64,000 nucleotides of DNA from Tetraselmis striata. Taxonomy: Eukaryota > Chlorophyta > Chlorodendrophyceae > Chlorodendrales > Chlorodendraceae. Numbering within the stretch: the stretch's first letter is position 1; the number at the start of each line of letters is the position of its first letter. The position numbers and the translations under genes were made by a program. The notes beneath the pieces are model-generated. The model saw nothing but the letters and a program-made list of their open reading frames with translations. It was not told the DNA's origin and searched no databases. Shown piece after piece: positions 23,550 to 35,123 of this stretch. The stretch covers positions 62,001 through 126,000 of the forward strand of contig VCJN01000292.1 of the NCBI GenBank assembly GCA_006384855.1, in the 5' to 3' direction.

Positions 23550-24328
23550 TATATATGCGTATAGATGTGCGTATATGGAACGAACCACCGATCCACAGGT
23601 TCGTCGGCGGTCAGCTGTTCGGCCGTAATTCGTCTGTACACGGCGTTTTTTTGCCGGCATGTTACTGCTCACCGGGCGATGCCGCGAGTGGTGACCCCCC
23701 CCCCCCCCCCCCCTCTCTCCATCCCGGCCTCGCTGCTCTCTCGACCTCAGACGACCGGAGCGACGCGCAGTTCTATCCAGCAGTATTCGCCGACCGGAAG
23801 GCGCGCCCGAGAGCCGAGAGGCCGGAAGGCAGCTGACGATTGCGCGAGCAACAGCAGAGCCCCGCCATTTGGCTTACAAGCTGGATTGTGGCAGGTGTAC
23901 ACAGGGAGCGTTTGCCTACGTGGCGGGTCGCCCCGCCGTAAATAGATATGGTGAACACCCGAAGGTAGAAGTGGAATGCATAGATCAAAGTATCGGTGTT
24001 GAATATATACGAGTAGCTTCGAAGAGGCGCCACTGGGGGGTGGGGGGGGGGGGGGGGGCGCTAGGCCGCCCGAGCAGATCTCTCTACGTCACTGTCTGCG
24101 AGGGTTGACCCGGGGTGCGGGTGCCTACCCAAAGAAGGCCAGGCGCTCGCAAAACTCGTTGCCCAGGATGAAGGGACACACGCGGAAGAGCGTCGCGACG
24201 CGCTCTGGCTTGTCAGAAACATCGTCGTCGGCCGTGTCGTCCTTTGCCACGGCGGGATCCAACTCCGGAGCCGCCCAGTCGAAGGTCTCGCCACCACCGG
24301 GCGCAGAGGCCTCGGAATTTTCGGCCAT
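16600..24328 (-). CDS. POT/PTR (NPF, SLC15-like) proton-coupled transporter, complete, 12 exons
   Basis: Exons in transcript order are 24129-24328, 23083-23152, 22865-22978, 22564-22752, 22404-22466, 22056-22198, 21648-21888, 20542-20672, 19754-19814, 18824-19187, 17634-17810 and 16600-16868. All are bounded by GT/AG with agreeing phases, giving 2022 nt and 673 aa, near family size. The proton-coupling ExxER motif is E58-F-C-E61-R62. The PTR2 signature [14 protein letters not shown] lies near residue 199. Other conserved blocks are [54 protein letters not shown], and APDVMRS at an exon junction. The family imports di/tripeptides, nitrate or other solutes with protons across the plasma or organelle membrane; the substrate cannot be told here. 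The N terminus (66 residues before helix 1) is acidic. The C-terminal tail is Pro-rich and unlike the family. The ATG at 24328 was chosen because MAENSEAS precedes a typical N-tail; the frame is open further upstream. Confidence 0.93.
19341..19447 (+). repeat. Interstitial telomere-like repeats in a POT intron
   Basis: Degenerate TTAGGG, TTTAGGG and TTTTAGGG units, such as GGGTTAGGGTTAGGG at the left end, cluster within the intron between exons 19754-19814 and 18824-19187. Smaller TTTAGGG traces occur at about 12784-12805, 13265-13345 and 20990. Confidence 0.75.
20916..21190 (+). repeat. Dispersed repeat R1, copy 3, in a POT intron
   Basis: It matches 15651-15925 with an estimated four bases in five, including CCGGG next to a run of Gs at its right end (TCCCGGGGGCGAGAAAA versus TCAAGGGGGCAGAAAAA). 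It sits in the intron between exons 21648-21888 and 20542-20672, in antisense to the gene. Confidence 0.75.
23518..23546. repeat. (AT)n microsatellite in POT intron 1
   Basis: An AT array of about 29 nt is followed by ATGCGTATATGCGTAT words. It lies between POT exons 1 and 2. Confidence 0.95.
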
Positions 24329-25124
24329 GATGGTCAACCAGGGGCGTACAGGGAGCAGCACCACTACGTCCAGGACGAGTACACAGAATGCAGATGTGCC
24401 CTCGTCTCTCGGTGATGAAAGCGCAGACACCGCCCAGCAGCAGCAGATACAGTCGCTATAGACAGTCGCTCCTATACAGCAATCGCCATCATAAGCCGAT
24501 GATGACGATGACAAAACCGCCCGCCGCGCCGACGTCGCCATTTGCTGCTACTCACGACTGGCGTCATGGTGACGTAATGGGCTAGCTACCTGTAGTGCTA
24601 CTGTACATGTATTTAAATATCGTTCGTGACGCTGGCTGTAATCCTTAGGTACTAGTACCCGTGTATTAATTAAATTTATTGCGATAATTAAATAAACGAC
24701 AATCAGGAAGTAATAACACGTTGCTCACGAGGATATTCGGCGACTTTGATTGAATTACCTGTTTGAGATGACCCCCCTCCCCACAGCCCCCCGGCAGACA
24801 CCCAGATGGCCATATGTATGTCCATCTTAGTACTTTCGTAGTACATACACTAATGACCCCTTGTTTGCATATATGGACATCGGCCCAAAATTCTAGGGAT
24901 CGTGGCAGCCTCTAGGCCCATTGCAACTAGGTATGCCAAGCCCCAAACATGAGGAAGGGGTGGGAAGAAATGCGGAATTATGTATGATGATATGTTGTAA
25001 ACACAGCGTACGGAAACGGCATTTTCCCGTACTTTTTAAGCACGCTGCCGCCGGCATGACACTGTAACATGTCAAAAACGCCACCATAACCCACCCACCG
25101 CCCCCCACACGCACGTGCGGGGCC
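24329..25124. other. POT 5' flank; no gene
   Basis: The first 200 bases would hold the POT leader and promoter. From 24600 to 24900 the sequence is AT-rich with no reading frame of note. No TATA box could be fixed relative to a start site. Confidence 0.5.
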
Positions 25125-27526
25125 ATGGGGAACAAGGGGAAGAGGGCGAAGGCGTCTAGGAAGCGGGAGGAGCAGCGGCGGGCGGCTGCGGCGGCGGCGG
25201 GGGTGGCGGATGCCGGTGACGAGCGGGCCGCGGCGCGCGGGCGGGCTCAGGACACGCGACAGGCACGCATAGCGACGCAGCTGGCGACAAGTGCGTCAGA
25301 GCGCGACGCGTTGACCGCGAAGATCAAGCGGTTGACCGAGGAGAGGGGGGCGCTGAGGGCTGCGGCGGAGAGGCACCGCGAGGCGGAGAGCGAGGGAACT
25401 GCGGTCGCGGCTGGTGCAGGCCGAGGAGGCAGCGCTGCAAAGCCGCATCGCGGCCCACGACGCCAGAGAGAAGCTGTACCACTACCGGTACAACGTCACC
25501 AAGCGGAAGCGCGGTGACGCGGACGGCGAGTCAGACGGGCAGCAGTCAGATGGCGAGGGCTCCGGAAAGGAGGAGGAGCCGGGCAGCGCGGATGACGAGC
25601 CGAAGCCGCCCGTGCGGCGCAATCGGCCGACTGGGCTGCACTACAAGCTGCGCAACGGAAGTTAGGCAGCCAAGGACGGCATCGACACCTACACCCGCAA
25701 GAAGCGAGACGACCTAGAGCACTTGCTGACAAACTTGTTTGGCAGCAAGTGGGAGGAGGAGTACAAGCAGAACGGGACGGGCGAGCAGCTAGCAGCAGGC
25801 GTAGAGGGTGACGAGAGTAGTAGTGGAGGCGGTGCCGATGTCGGCACCTGTAACCCGAGTCCCGTCGTCAAGACCCACCGCTCCTACACCCACATGCCTC
25901 GTTGGGTCCTGCGTTCCCTCTTCTCCAAGTACCGACACCTGTTGCGCAACATACTCGACGACATGGGCCACGACAGGCAGACCGAGGAGGCAGCCAAGCA
26001 AGCGAGTGATGGAGCAGCACTGGCGTGAGAATGCCGTAAAAAATTACACGGACATATGCGGCACCACCCGAGCATGGAAGCAGTTGAAGACGATGCTGTC
26101 TAACCGGAAGGATCCAACGTCGACTACTGGACTCCTTTGCTATGGCCTGCGGCACGGAGGCGGCTGGCATCCCTGGACTCGACTTGATCGTGACTCGCAT
26201 CCGGGAGCACATGGAGAAGCTCGGGGTGGACTCGGCTAATCGGTGCTGCAAGGTGAACACACGGTCAGCCATTGTGGACAGGCTGGAGTTTGTGGACAAC
26301 ATGGGGCTGCTGCCACCACCCGGCTCAACCATCCCGTGTCAGCACCTCATCGATGCTACTGGTCTATTCAAAAACCCCAAGACCAATAGCACATCAGGCG
26401 TGGCAAAGTGCATCTACGATGATTCATCACTGACCGATGAGTCTCAGAAGGTGAATTCAGTGAACAACCATGTCTTGCTCACCTTCTTTCTGAGGGATGA
26501 CTGTTGGACAGACCTGCATCTCCACGCCAGCCACATCCCCGATGACCTGGAGCAGCTGCAGCGGGAGGGTGTCCATGTCAATGGCAAGCACTACAACATC
26601 AAGGTATTGGCCGGGGATGACATGAACTAAGATCCAGAGTGGGTTGCTGGGCCACTGCGGATGCAGCAGCCTCTTCCCATGCATCTACTGCATCGTGGGG
26701 TCCCACGCGGAGCGAGCCATGACATTGCAACAGTGGGAGGCAGCAGGCATCAGCATGCGAGATATGGAGGAGCTGGTGCAGCTCACACACTGACACCGTG
26801 ATGGGCAGCCGGTGCCCCTCCACAAAATGCAAGGGCAGGGATGTCACAGCCAGCAGTGCGGAGCTGACAAATGAGGGCATGAGCGTGTCTAGGCGACAGC
26901 AGCTGCAGCAGCTGCACTACGGCATGTGTAGGGGGAGGGCGCCGTACCTCGTGCTGTCGCACATCCTGGATTACATCGTGGAGATCCTGGGCTTCAAGCT
27001 GAGGGTGGTACCGCAGATCTTCAAGTTAACGGCCTCGAAGCATTGCGACGCCGCCAAGCAGCTTGAGCTGGTGAAGTGGGTCGAGGAGCACCTAAAGGTC
27101 AAGCTGTCCCGCAGCAAGGCCGGTCAGTCTGCGACAGGCAAGGCCAAGATTGATCTCAGTGCTGAGTCATGGCCCGGTGAGACATGCCAAGTGCTGATGG
27201 ACAACTACGTGGCCATCATGCAGAAGGCCATCCCGCTGTGGCGCAGCCGGCACAAGCAGTTGTACATCAACGCCAAGAAGGTGTGGGATCTGTTCTTTGA
27301 GCTATATTACCTGGTCACCCACGGCTGTGATGACAAGGACGAAGCCGCCATCCAGCAACACGCCACCGAGGTTGAGGAGGTGGGCAACAAGATGCTCACG
27401 GCGTTCCTGCAGGTGGCCAACCAGCAGGATGTCACAGTGTACATCCACGTCAGTGCGGTGCATCGATATCCGGGGCAGATGATCCGACGGCATGGCAGCC
27501 TGGGCAAGTGGTGCAGTCAGGGCTAG
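25125..27526 (+). pseudogene. Transposase-like protein of family T, member 1, interrupted
   Basis: The frame starts MGNKGKRAKASRKREE with a basic, Ala-rich coiled-coil-like N terminus, then passes through several frames and stops. The recognisable core is shared with the protein at 36340-39000. Shared features include a LAGDDM region, LLGHCGCSSLFPCIYC (T2: LLGHAGASCTWPCFIC), QLTH, and near the C terminus RRHGSLGKWCSQGLEALHQ (T2: REHGCINDYSCQGVEHSHI). The conserved Asp and Glu in these blocks could belong to an RNase-H-like DDE active site, which is an inference. At least three interruptions are visible as read, so the copy is probably dead. Confidence 0.55.
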
Positions 27527-27805
27527 AGGCTTTGCACCAGTGAGTGCACTTCTTCGGGCGCCACCGCTGCAACAAGCAGAAGGAGCATGCAGCCAAGACC
27601 ATCACCCAGGCCATGCACATGCGCGCCCTCTCTGCCCGCACCTGCGTCATCACCAAGAAGGGGGCAGCCATGCGTGCGCGTGCACAGGTGAAGAAGGCAG
27701 CCAAGCAGGTAGGCAGCATCCGGTGTGCAGCCCACCAAGTTCACCAGGGAACACAAGAGCAAGCAGCAGATTGATGTTGCCGAGGGTGCAGCAGCATCAT
27801 GCAGC

Positions 27806-27985
27806 GGTGAAGGCGCTTGGTCTGGACAAGCGACAAAAGTAGATAGAACAGCGCACAATCCAAACAAGAATAATTACATGTAATTATACTTTCTCGGTGA
27901 AGGCGCTTGGTCTGGACAAGCGACAAAAGTAGATAGAACAGCGCACAATCCAAACAAGAATAATTACATGTAATTATACTTTCTC
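27806..27985 (+). repeat. Exact 90-bp tandem duplication
   Basis: 27806-27895 and 27896-27985 are identical over 90 bases. The unit contains the palindrome ATTACATGTAAT and lies between the two convergent genes of transposon T1. Confidence 0.95.
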
Positions 27986-28039
27986 CTCTCCATCCGTTCC
28001 ACTTTCTGACTCAGCTGCTTAATCTTTTCTTTCATCTCA

Positions 28040-29118
28040 TCAACCGCTGGGATACGTGCTGTGACACCACTGTACCCATTCCCTCTCTGAGGTGAACTCA
28101 TGCTCTACCTCCTCTACACCGCGCAGCGCGTGCTTCCTACCTGCAAGGAAGTCCTCGCCGTTCAGCCGCCGGTCCATGTCCATGTAGTAGTTATGCTCCT
28201 TCGCTGTCCACGCCCGCCGTCCAGGCCCACGCATCATCCGATACAACTGCTCCAGCTCCTTCAATCTTGTAGATGAGGTCGTCCCGCTCCCGCTTCGCCG
28301 CCTCTAGCTCATGCATGAACTTATCCCTCGCTCGCTCCTCCTGCAGCAGGATGCTGCGCTCCTGTACCCGCAGTTGGCCCGGTTCAGCTTGTGATGCATG
28401 AACGGCTCAGTGCCAGCCGGCGCTCCAGCAGGTGCCAGCCGCTCCGGGTACTAGCCGATGGACGCGATGGCTGCCGTGCTGCCCCAATGCTTGCCGCCCT
28501 CCAGCAGCACGTCCCGGCTGGCTCCGGGCAGCATGTGGCGCCGGTTGCGCCGCAGCAGGCGCCGTGCGCCCAGCTCGTTATACGCGGCGTACTGCCGGTA
28601 TAACGGCTTGTGGGGCCACCTACTTATGTCGATGCCATCATCTGTCAGGTCAGCCGGATGCATGGCCGACATCCGCAGGTTGACATGGCCATCCTCATCC
28701 TGAGCGGCTGTGATGGCAAATGTGATGAACCGGGACGAAAGCTTGTGGATGGCACCAGACGTCTCTTTGCTCCCACCTCAATGATCTCCAGAGTGAGCGT
28801 CATGGGCAGGCCAATGACGTGCAGGTCGCCCGTGGCCTTCTGACGGGCGTTCTCAAACGCACGCTCGCCGTCATGGACGTTGACGTTGCCATGGAAGTCC
28901 AGGAAGAAGCGGAGGAAGTCCCGAGTGTGGAAAGTCCACCTGTACTTTTCCGCCATCTTGCACCACATCACGCGACAATGCTCCTGGTTGAACAACTCCG
29001 CTGCCCCACGCCCCAAGTCCGCCAGACGCTTGGCTTGGACAGCCCGGACCTTCTCCATCACGTGCGCCAACTGCAGCTTCAAGAGCGGGAGAGGGTAGTT
29101 GACGGAAACCGTCACCAT
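28040..29118 (-). pseudogene. Second protein of transposon family T, member 1, interrupted
   Basis: Three overlapping minus-strand frames read as pieces of one protein: VMEKVRAVQAKRLADLG and on from 29118, DISRWPHKPLYRQYAAYNEL around 28600, and a charged C-terminal piece ending near 28040. A block SRW..KP.Y....N...R..R.R resembles SRWHEPPTYADAIENHFMHR in the protein at 39142-39927. The function is unknown; accessory DNA-binding protein is a guess from position only. Confidence 0.4.
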
Positions 29119-31164
29119 CGACGCGCCCTCAACAGCTCCGGGTGAGTTGAGGTTGGCTCGGCTCTTTGTCCCAAGAACGTCGAAGAGCGCCTGCCGAGCG
29201 ACTCGCAGCAGTGAAGTCGTAGTAGCTCAGAAGGGCCACGGGTGGCCTCAGGATGCCCTCGCAGCGGACGCAGGGCGCGGTGGGGTCGGTCGGTGCATCT
29301 TGCTCGTGCTGCTCATGTAGACAAAAGAGGCAGCACGAGCCGCGGCTGCCCATATCTGCAACAGTGCGGCACAATCACGGTTAACACCCCGACAGACGAA
29401 GCGCTGCTGCAGGATGCAGACGGCACGACACCACCGCACCGCGCATGGGCCCATGCACAACACATATACCAACGGTTCGGGACCGTTTACATGCGCCGAG
29501 CGGGTGCTATGCCTACGGCTTGTGCTTTCGCGTGAGTGGTAGAGTGGGTGCCGAGTGAGCGATGACGCAGCAACAATGGCAATTCGCGCAGGGGAGGCGG
29601 GATGGCACACCTGAGTGGGACACCTCCGACCGTACGACCGCCGGTCAACGGGCGTTTAGAGGCCGTGGGTGGGCGTGGCGGGATGGTGGCTGACTCAGAT
29701 GGCCCGGGAGACGGGTGGGCGGTAGGGTTCTGTGGGCTGCTGATGCCCGGGTGAGTAGTGCCGACGTGCGTTGTGGCGCGGCGGCAGTGTTTTGCGCGGC
29801 CGGCTGTACGGTATACGTGGTAATAAAAAATCGGGTCGCGCGGGGCGCGCCGTACGCTGTGAACTTGCGTTGTTTTTTTGTTTGTCACTCCGTCGAGCAA
29901 AGCCCAACGCAAGATGCCCTATAGCGGTACTATTATGCAGTACTGACATGCCCATTGTTGCATGCTTGAAACAATTCGTGGCCAAGTCCCCATCAACGCG
30001 AGTCGCATGAGCGTATTGATTGTTGGAGATGCAATAAGTGTGTGAAACCTCGCAAACCGCAATGATTCGCACTAGTAATGCCTTGGCGCATGCAAACATG
30101 CTGCCCAAATTATGGCTTGCAGCATGCTGCAAGGGATTTTGACTTTCTGAGTTGCGGCTGAAAATGCGGCGTTTTGTTTGAATCATGTAATATCTGCACA
30201 CTCCGTGGCATGTACCGCTCTTGCGTGTGGCATCACAAATAAATTGTACAGGTATAATGGCACCTTGCGAGATGGAACGCAAACCTGCCCACCCCACACC
30301 TCGTCGGGGAGGTACTCACGCACAATGTTGTAAAGCTCGTCGGGTTAGCGCCGCCATTTATGCGCTTGTCTGACACATCGAGCTTGGATGTGTGCGGGTG
30401 GGCCTTCTCTAGCCTATATAGAAGATGAATATGCGCGGCACCCATGGTAATGTCGTTGTCGTCGCATTTGCGCAAGACTTCGTCCAAGAGAGCAGCATTG
30501 CGCGGGTTCTCCTACCCCCGGCTCTCATCAACGACGACGAGCACTAGGCGGCCGGGGCTTGCCACCCGGCAGCTTTGTGTTCTTGTCGCGCCATGTAACC
30601 AATCCCCTAAGAAACTTCTTTGCTCCTATCTAGGCCCTATCTAGCCCTCTCACCATCGCGTGTGTTTGGGCAGGCGCCGTGTTGCTATGCCGGGCAGAAC
30701 GAGTGTGATGCGGTGTTGATCTCGCAGTGCCCGCATGCGATAGATGCACGGCGGCGGGGGGGGGGGGCACTGACCGTGCCATAGCGCCACCGCCGGTAAC
30801 TGATAACATTCTGCTAGGGAGTACCTGTGTTACAGTTATATAAAGCGACATGGGCGTATCATCGACATCAAAACGGCGCCAAGGATAATAATTGCGTTGT
30901 AAGAGGATTGTGCTCCACTTGTCGATTGTGCAAGCTGTTATGGAAGCCAATCGCGACTGAGACGATTATAACGCCATTGAATAACTTACGTATGCCCTCG
31001 CCACATCGGGGGTTAAGGACTGCATAGAGAATCTGAAACATATAGACCCCCCCCCCCCCCCCCCCGATCCTAGATATATGAATTGTGACTTAAATAACAA
31101 CACTTAATTGGAATCGAATTAATTGATTATCTAGCGATTGGAAGTTAGTTTGCTACCGCCCATA
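29119..31164. other. No gene resolved
   Basis: A minus-strand frame at about 30233-30560 (LLDEVLRKCDDNDITMGAA) looks protein-like but matches nothing I recognise and is cut by a stop. There is a C run at about 31049-31066. The rest shows no supported feature. Confidence 0.4.
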
Positions 31165-31545
31165 GTCGCTACTGTTTCCCCTACCTCTTGGGTTGAGCGG
31201 AGGGAAAGGAGAGCCGCGTCCGAAATCGCCTGGAATACGAGAGAATCGATACCGCCGGTTGCAATACGGTTTTATCACGGATTTTTAGGCGTCCTCCGTC
31301 CTCCGTCCTCCGTCCTCGTGTGCTGCGTCTTCGTGTATGAACCGTCATACGTTCGGTCTGCGATCGTTTGATTTCACGGTACAGGTACGAGGACGGCAAG
31401 GTTCTGAATGGATGCGCGTGTATTCTAGCCCAGGCACGTCATATATTCGTCTGAAACGCAAAAATAACGCGGTACCGCAGCGCGTTTTTACTGCTGAATC
31501 AGCAAGCGAGACTCGCCCTCTTCATTTAGACAGCGACTACCCGTA
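31165..31545 (+). repeat. Left inverted end
   Basis: Inverted partner of 35383-35742. It includes a short tandem run of GTCCTCC units (31290-31316), mirrored by GGAGGAC units at 35594-35622. Confidence 0.75.
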
Positions 31546-32207
31546 GCAGCTACATATACGGACCCGGGGCCCGGCGTCCGTCGACGGACGGGCGACGGTC
31601 GAACGACGGCGTCCGGCGTCCGGTGCCGGTACAGGCGGCGGGCATGGCGATTCGCGGCGTGCCCGCCCCGTAGACCTGACGACCGGCCCGACCTGCGCGG
31701 CCTCGTGCGGGATGCGGGCCGCCTGTGGGCGGCTTGTACTGTATTGCTGATCTTGTAGTGCTGTTTTTTTTTTAGTGGGGGGGGGGGGGGGGGGGAATAC
31801 AACTTTTAGCGGTGGGTTGGGTACTGGCCTTTTTGTAATGCACACCAGTAGACAGCGGCCCGCTTTTACGCGGCTTGCAGATTCAATCTGTTTTACAAAT
31901 TAATACGTCTCTTTAAAAAAATAAATTACTGACAAATCTAACGCTATCCTCGGCGTGTCAACCTCGGATCCAACGACGACTGCTTTGCGGGCTGCAGTAG
32001 AGCGCCGCAAAATCCAGAAGTATGATGACGACGAGGGTGTCCGAAACGTTGCCGCGGCGACCCCTTTTTACAGCATCATTTTACAGGTTTCAAAGTTGAG
32101 TCTGGTTTTGCCAAAAAGGTCGCGCAGGCTGTTTTACACGGTCAAGAGCCGAAATTGGCAGGATGGTTTAGCGAAAGCGTGCAGGGAAAAACGGAGTCAG
32201 GGGGGGC

Positions 32208-32392
32208 GCTGCGTGGAACGCAGCGAAAACTGGAAGATGGCAGGCTCAGCTGGTCTGGCTGCTTTTATGTCTACTCGTGCTGCACCCAACAAGGGCGCAA
32301 CAACAGTTACTAGTTCCCGTACCACTGAGCAGCATTTGTAGCTAAAAAGCGGTTAGGTCAAGGATGGAAACCCCATAAACTAGTTTAGATCA
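32208..32392 (-). repeat. Split direct repeat A2
   Basis: Nearly identical to 35124-35308. It begins with a hairpin-forming word (GCTGCGT, GGA loop, ACGCAGC) and ends just after the palindrome AAACTAGTTT. B1 abuts it on the right. Confidence 0.9.
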
Positions 32393-32471
32393 TTTCAAAG
32401 TTGAGTCTGGTTTTGCCAGTCTTGAGCGAACGTAGAGAGCGGTGGATTGACGGAGAAGGGGTAGCGCCAAG

Positions 32472-34097
32472 TCATGAAGGAGGCACTGGGAAGGCCACCG
32501 CTGCGGAGTCCAGTTGGACTTGGAAGTGGCGGAGGGGGGCGATGTGTCCAAAGAAGAACCACGCGCCAGGAGAAGGAAGAACGTTGGGGTCGATGTAGTC
32601 CAGAACGACATCAGAGTTAGTGGCCCAACCGCCTTGGTAGCGGATGTGGGACAGTGGCGCTCCGATGGCGTTTGCTGCAGAGGTTGCGCCCTTGCGTAGA
32701 CTGTGTGAAGTCCGGGAAGTGCCAGCAGGAGGGGCAGCGTTGACTAGGTTGACTGTTGTAGACAACCAGTCTGACATCGTAGCCGCAGTCCAAGGTTTTG
32801 ACTGCTCAGCCACATTGACAGCCCGGAAGTTGGAGGCAGCCAAGCCAACAGTAACCAGGGGGTCAAACTGGACGTTGTCGATGAAGTGGTGCAAGAGACG
32901 TGCCACTCGAGGGTGCTCGGACACTGGAAGGAGAAGCACGCGCAGGTCGTCGGGTCCCCGCCGGCCAGCGCGACCCTTCTCGCGGTAGATCTGCAAGGTG
33001 ATGTTGTAGGTGTCGACATGCACATCTTGCACTCGACAGGAGACGCCAGTAAGGCCCCTGGCAAAGAACAGGAAGTTGACAACCGAGGCCAAGAGGGCAC
33101 GGTAGTCGAGGTGGGACTCTGGGTAAGGAGCAGACACAATTAGCTCGGCCTTTGAGACGAAGCGGTAAGCTACATCCGCAGGCAGAGGGACACGCAAAGG
33201 GGCAGCGTCCAGTCGGCGCTGACGCAACATTAACCCACGTCTTGCTGAAGTGAGGTGTAGGCTGTCCTTGGCGATCGGGACGAGGTTGTGCAACTCGAAG
33301 AAGGTGTTGATGGCAGACAGGTAGGGCTGCAGCGATTTAGCTGCGATGTGCCCTCGCTCCCCGATCCAGGCAACGTACCGAACAACAGTAGCAGTAGTCG
33401 CTTTCAGCGGGCTGATGTTTTCGGAGTCGTGGCAGAACTCAGCGAACTGAGACAACCTGCCGGCGTAGCTCTTGAGGGTCTGAGCGCTGAGGGAGCTGGA
33501 GAGCAGGTCGAGCGTCCGCTGGCCTAGCTCATCTGAGCCGAACGCGTCCTGCAGTCGAGATCGCAGTGACGCAGCCCATGGAGCGATAGCTGCGGCCTCG
33601 TCAATTACGCAAGTGCGTCGTTTTACTGACAGAGTTCCACCGGCACGGCTACTGTTCGCAAAGTACTCGGCAGCAACGGTTAGGTTCCCGGCGGTTGGCC
33701 GGTAGTTGCTGGACGGGTTTGCAGTAGCTCCAGTACGGGTTTGCGGGGCTAGGTTCAGGTAAGAGGGCCGCCCCGCGCGCCCTTCGCGCTCGTAGCGCCT
33801 GTCACGTGCGTAACGTACACGCGCGAAACTTGGTCGTTGCGAACCGGTTGTAACACGTAGTGTAACAACCGACGAACGCAGAGATGGGGTTGTAAGAAAG
33901 GCGGATGGTTGAGCCGCCATGTGCAGGCGTGCGGATGGTTGAGCCGCACTCGGCTGTAGTTGTAAGAAGCGCCGCACCGAGGAAGGTCTAAATGAAGTCT
34001 GTAAGGTGGGGGGGTCAGGTCCTGACACAGGGCGCTCATCCCGCCGTTGAGCTGCAAGGGTGCGTCTTGCAGCGGTCACCGAAAGGTGGCCTCGCAA
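32472..34097 (-). CDS. Tyrosine recombinase of the YR element
   Basis: The frame of 541 aa has an Arg/Ser/Pro-rich N-terminal third, then a phage-integrase-like region. It contains a core-binding segment (TLKSYAGRLSQFAEFC), a box with Arg (FFARGLTGVSCR), an HxxR box (HSLRKGATSAANAIGAPL), GGW, and a C-terminal Tyr (VVLDYIDP). These are the expected landmarks of the YR family used by DIRS, PAT, Ngaro and Crypton elements to integrate circular DNA. The gag-like frame lies immediately upstream (stop at 34134). The frame looks whole. Confidence 0.85.
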   Translation of the reverse strand: MRGHLSVTAARRTLAAQRRDERPVSGPDPPTLQTSFRPSSVRRFLQLQPSAAQPSARLHMAAQPSAFLTTPSLRSSVVTLRVTTGSQRPSFARVRYARDRRYEREGRAGRPSYLNLAPQTRTGATANPSSNYRPTAGNLTVAAEYFANSSRAGGTLSVKRRTCVIDEAAAIAPWAASLRSRLQDAFGSDELGQRTLDLLSSSLSAQTLKSYAGRLSQFAEFCHDSENISPLKATTATVVRYVAWIGERGHIAAKSLQPYLSAINTFFELHNLVPIAKDSLHLTSARRGLMLRQRRLDAAPLRVPLPADVAYRFVSKAELIVSAPYPESHLDYRALLASVVNFLFFARGLTGVSCRVQDVHVDTYNITLQIYREKGRAGRRGPDDLRVLLLPVSEHPRVARLLHHFIDNVQFDPLVTVGLAASNFRAVNVAEQSKPWTAATMSDWLSTTVNLVNAAPPAGTSRTSHSLRKGATSAANAIGAPLSHIRYQGGWATNSDVVLDYIDPNVLPSPGAWFFFGHIAPLRHFQVQLDSAAVAFPVPPS

Positions 34098-34133
34098 GGC
34101 TCCTGCAGCTCCGACGAAAGGCGCCCCACACCG

Positions 34134-35042
34134 TCACTCGTGCTCACCTTCGCGGCCACGTCCACGTCCGCCGCCACGTCCTCGCCCACGCCCGCGTCCT
34201 GCAGCTGCAGCCGCTACTCGAGAAGTAGCGGTCGCCTTGGCGCTGCTGGCAACGGTCGCCTCGAAGACACGACGTTCGTAGTCCCTCATGAGGTCCCCAA
34301 AGATCGCAGAACCCAGATGCTCCGAAGCAGGCTGAAAATGCTGAGGTCGCAGCACGTCCAGAACACCTTGGTCACCGTGCACACGCTTGATCTCATTCAG
34401 CCTCCGCAGGAAGGCTAGACGAAAACGAAACGCCTTGTCGATGGCCTCGGCGTGATTCCGAGCTCTCGCGAGGTAGGGGGTGAAGTCCTGGTTAGTGGCG
34501 GGGACGTAAGGTAGCAGCTCGTCGAGCGCCACGAAAAGGGCGGCCATGTGGGCCCCGAAACACGACATCCACAAGTACTCCTCCTGGGCCGGCAGACGCC
34601 GGTCATCCTGCTTGAGGTACTCGTTCGTTAGGTCGGTGCTCAAAGGGAAAAGTCCAGGCACTCGGCTGACCGGTCGAACGGCCTCGTAACTAGACTCTGC
34701 TCTCTGCCGGAGCTCTGGCACCGCGAGGTAATCATCCTCGGCACTCACGGATTTTGCTCCGACAAGGCCGCTCTGGGCTAGCTCTAGCAAGTCGGGGCGC
34801 TCTGCGGCTCCCCCGCTGCCTGTCGGCTGTCCCGCGAAGCGCTGCCCTGAGCCGGAGCCATGTGCCCCTTCTCCATCAACAACGCGATCACGAGCCGTCA
34901 ATTGTGCCACAGCTGTAGCCAGCTCTCGCAGTAATGAAGACTGGGCCCTCATATCTGCGTTCAGCGACTCCAACGTCGGCTCAGCGACGGGTTCTTCTCC
35001 ATCTGGCATGGTAACGCACGGACGTACGGACGAGAATATCAC
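34134..35042 (-). CDS. Gag-like protein of the YR element
   Basis: A frame of about 302 aa; a second Met at 35009 (MPDGEEPV) may be the true start. It has a predicted coiled-coil stretch (LRELATAVAQLTARDRV), a central helical region, and an Arg/Gly-rich C-terminal tail (GRGRGRGRGGGRGRG) suited to nucleic-acid binding. Its position before the recombinase and its tail fit the gag-like first protein of DIRS/PAT elements; no direct family motif proves it. Confidence 0.6.
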   Translation of the reverse strand: MIFSSVRPCVTMPDGEEPVAEPTLESLNADMRAQSSLLRELATAVAQLTARDRVVDGEGAHGSGSGQRFAGQPTGSGGAAERPDLLELAQSGLVGAKSVSAEDDYLAVPELRQRAESSYEAVRPVSRVPGLFPLSTDLTNEYLKQDDRRLPAQEEYLWMSCFGAHMAALFVALDELLPYVPATNQDFTPYLARARNHAEAIDKAFRFRLAFLRRLNEIKRVHGDQGVLDVLRPQHFQPASEHLGSAIFGDLMRDYERRVFEATVASSAKATATSRVAAAAAGRGRGRGRGGGRGRGREGEHE

Positions 35043-35123
35043 ACTCGGGTGGCGAGCCGGGTGTGGTCTTGAACAACCTGGGGTGACCTTGCTCGCAACG
35101 GGTTACGAGACAGTTTTTACATC

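Larger units (their letters stand above)
25125..29118. mobile_element. Two-gene transposon family T, member 1 (decayed)
   Basis: A plus-strand transposase-like gene (25125-27526) faces a minus-strand second gene (about 28040-29118). Element T2 at 36340-39927 has the same convergent layout and related proteins, so the two appear to be members of one family. Terminal repeats and target duplications were not recognised, so the ends given are gene ends only. The superfamily is unassigned. Confidence 0.6.

Noticed and set aside
30233-30560. Protein-like frame LLDEVLRKCDDNDITMGAA
   Set aside because: No family recognised and interrupted; too little to call a gene.
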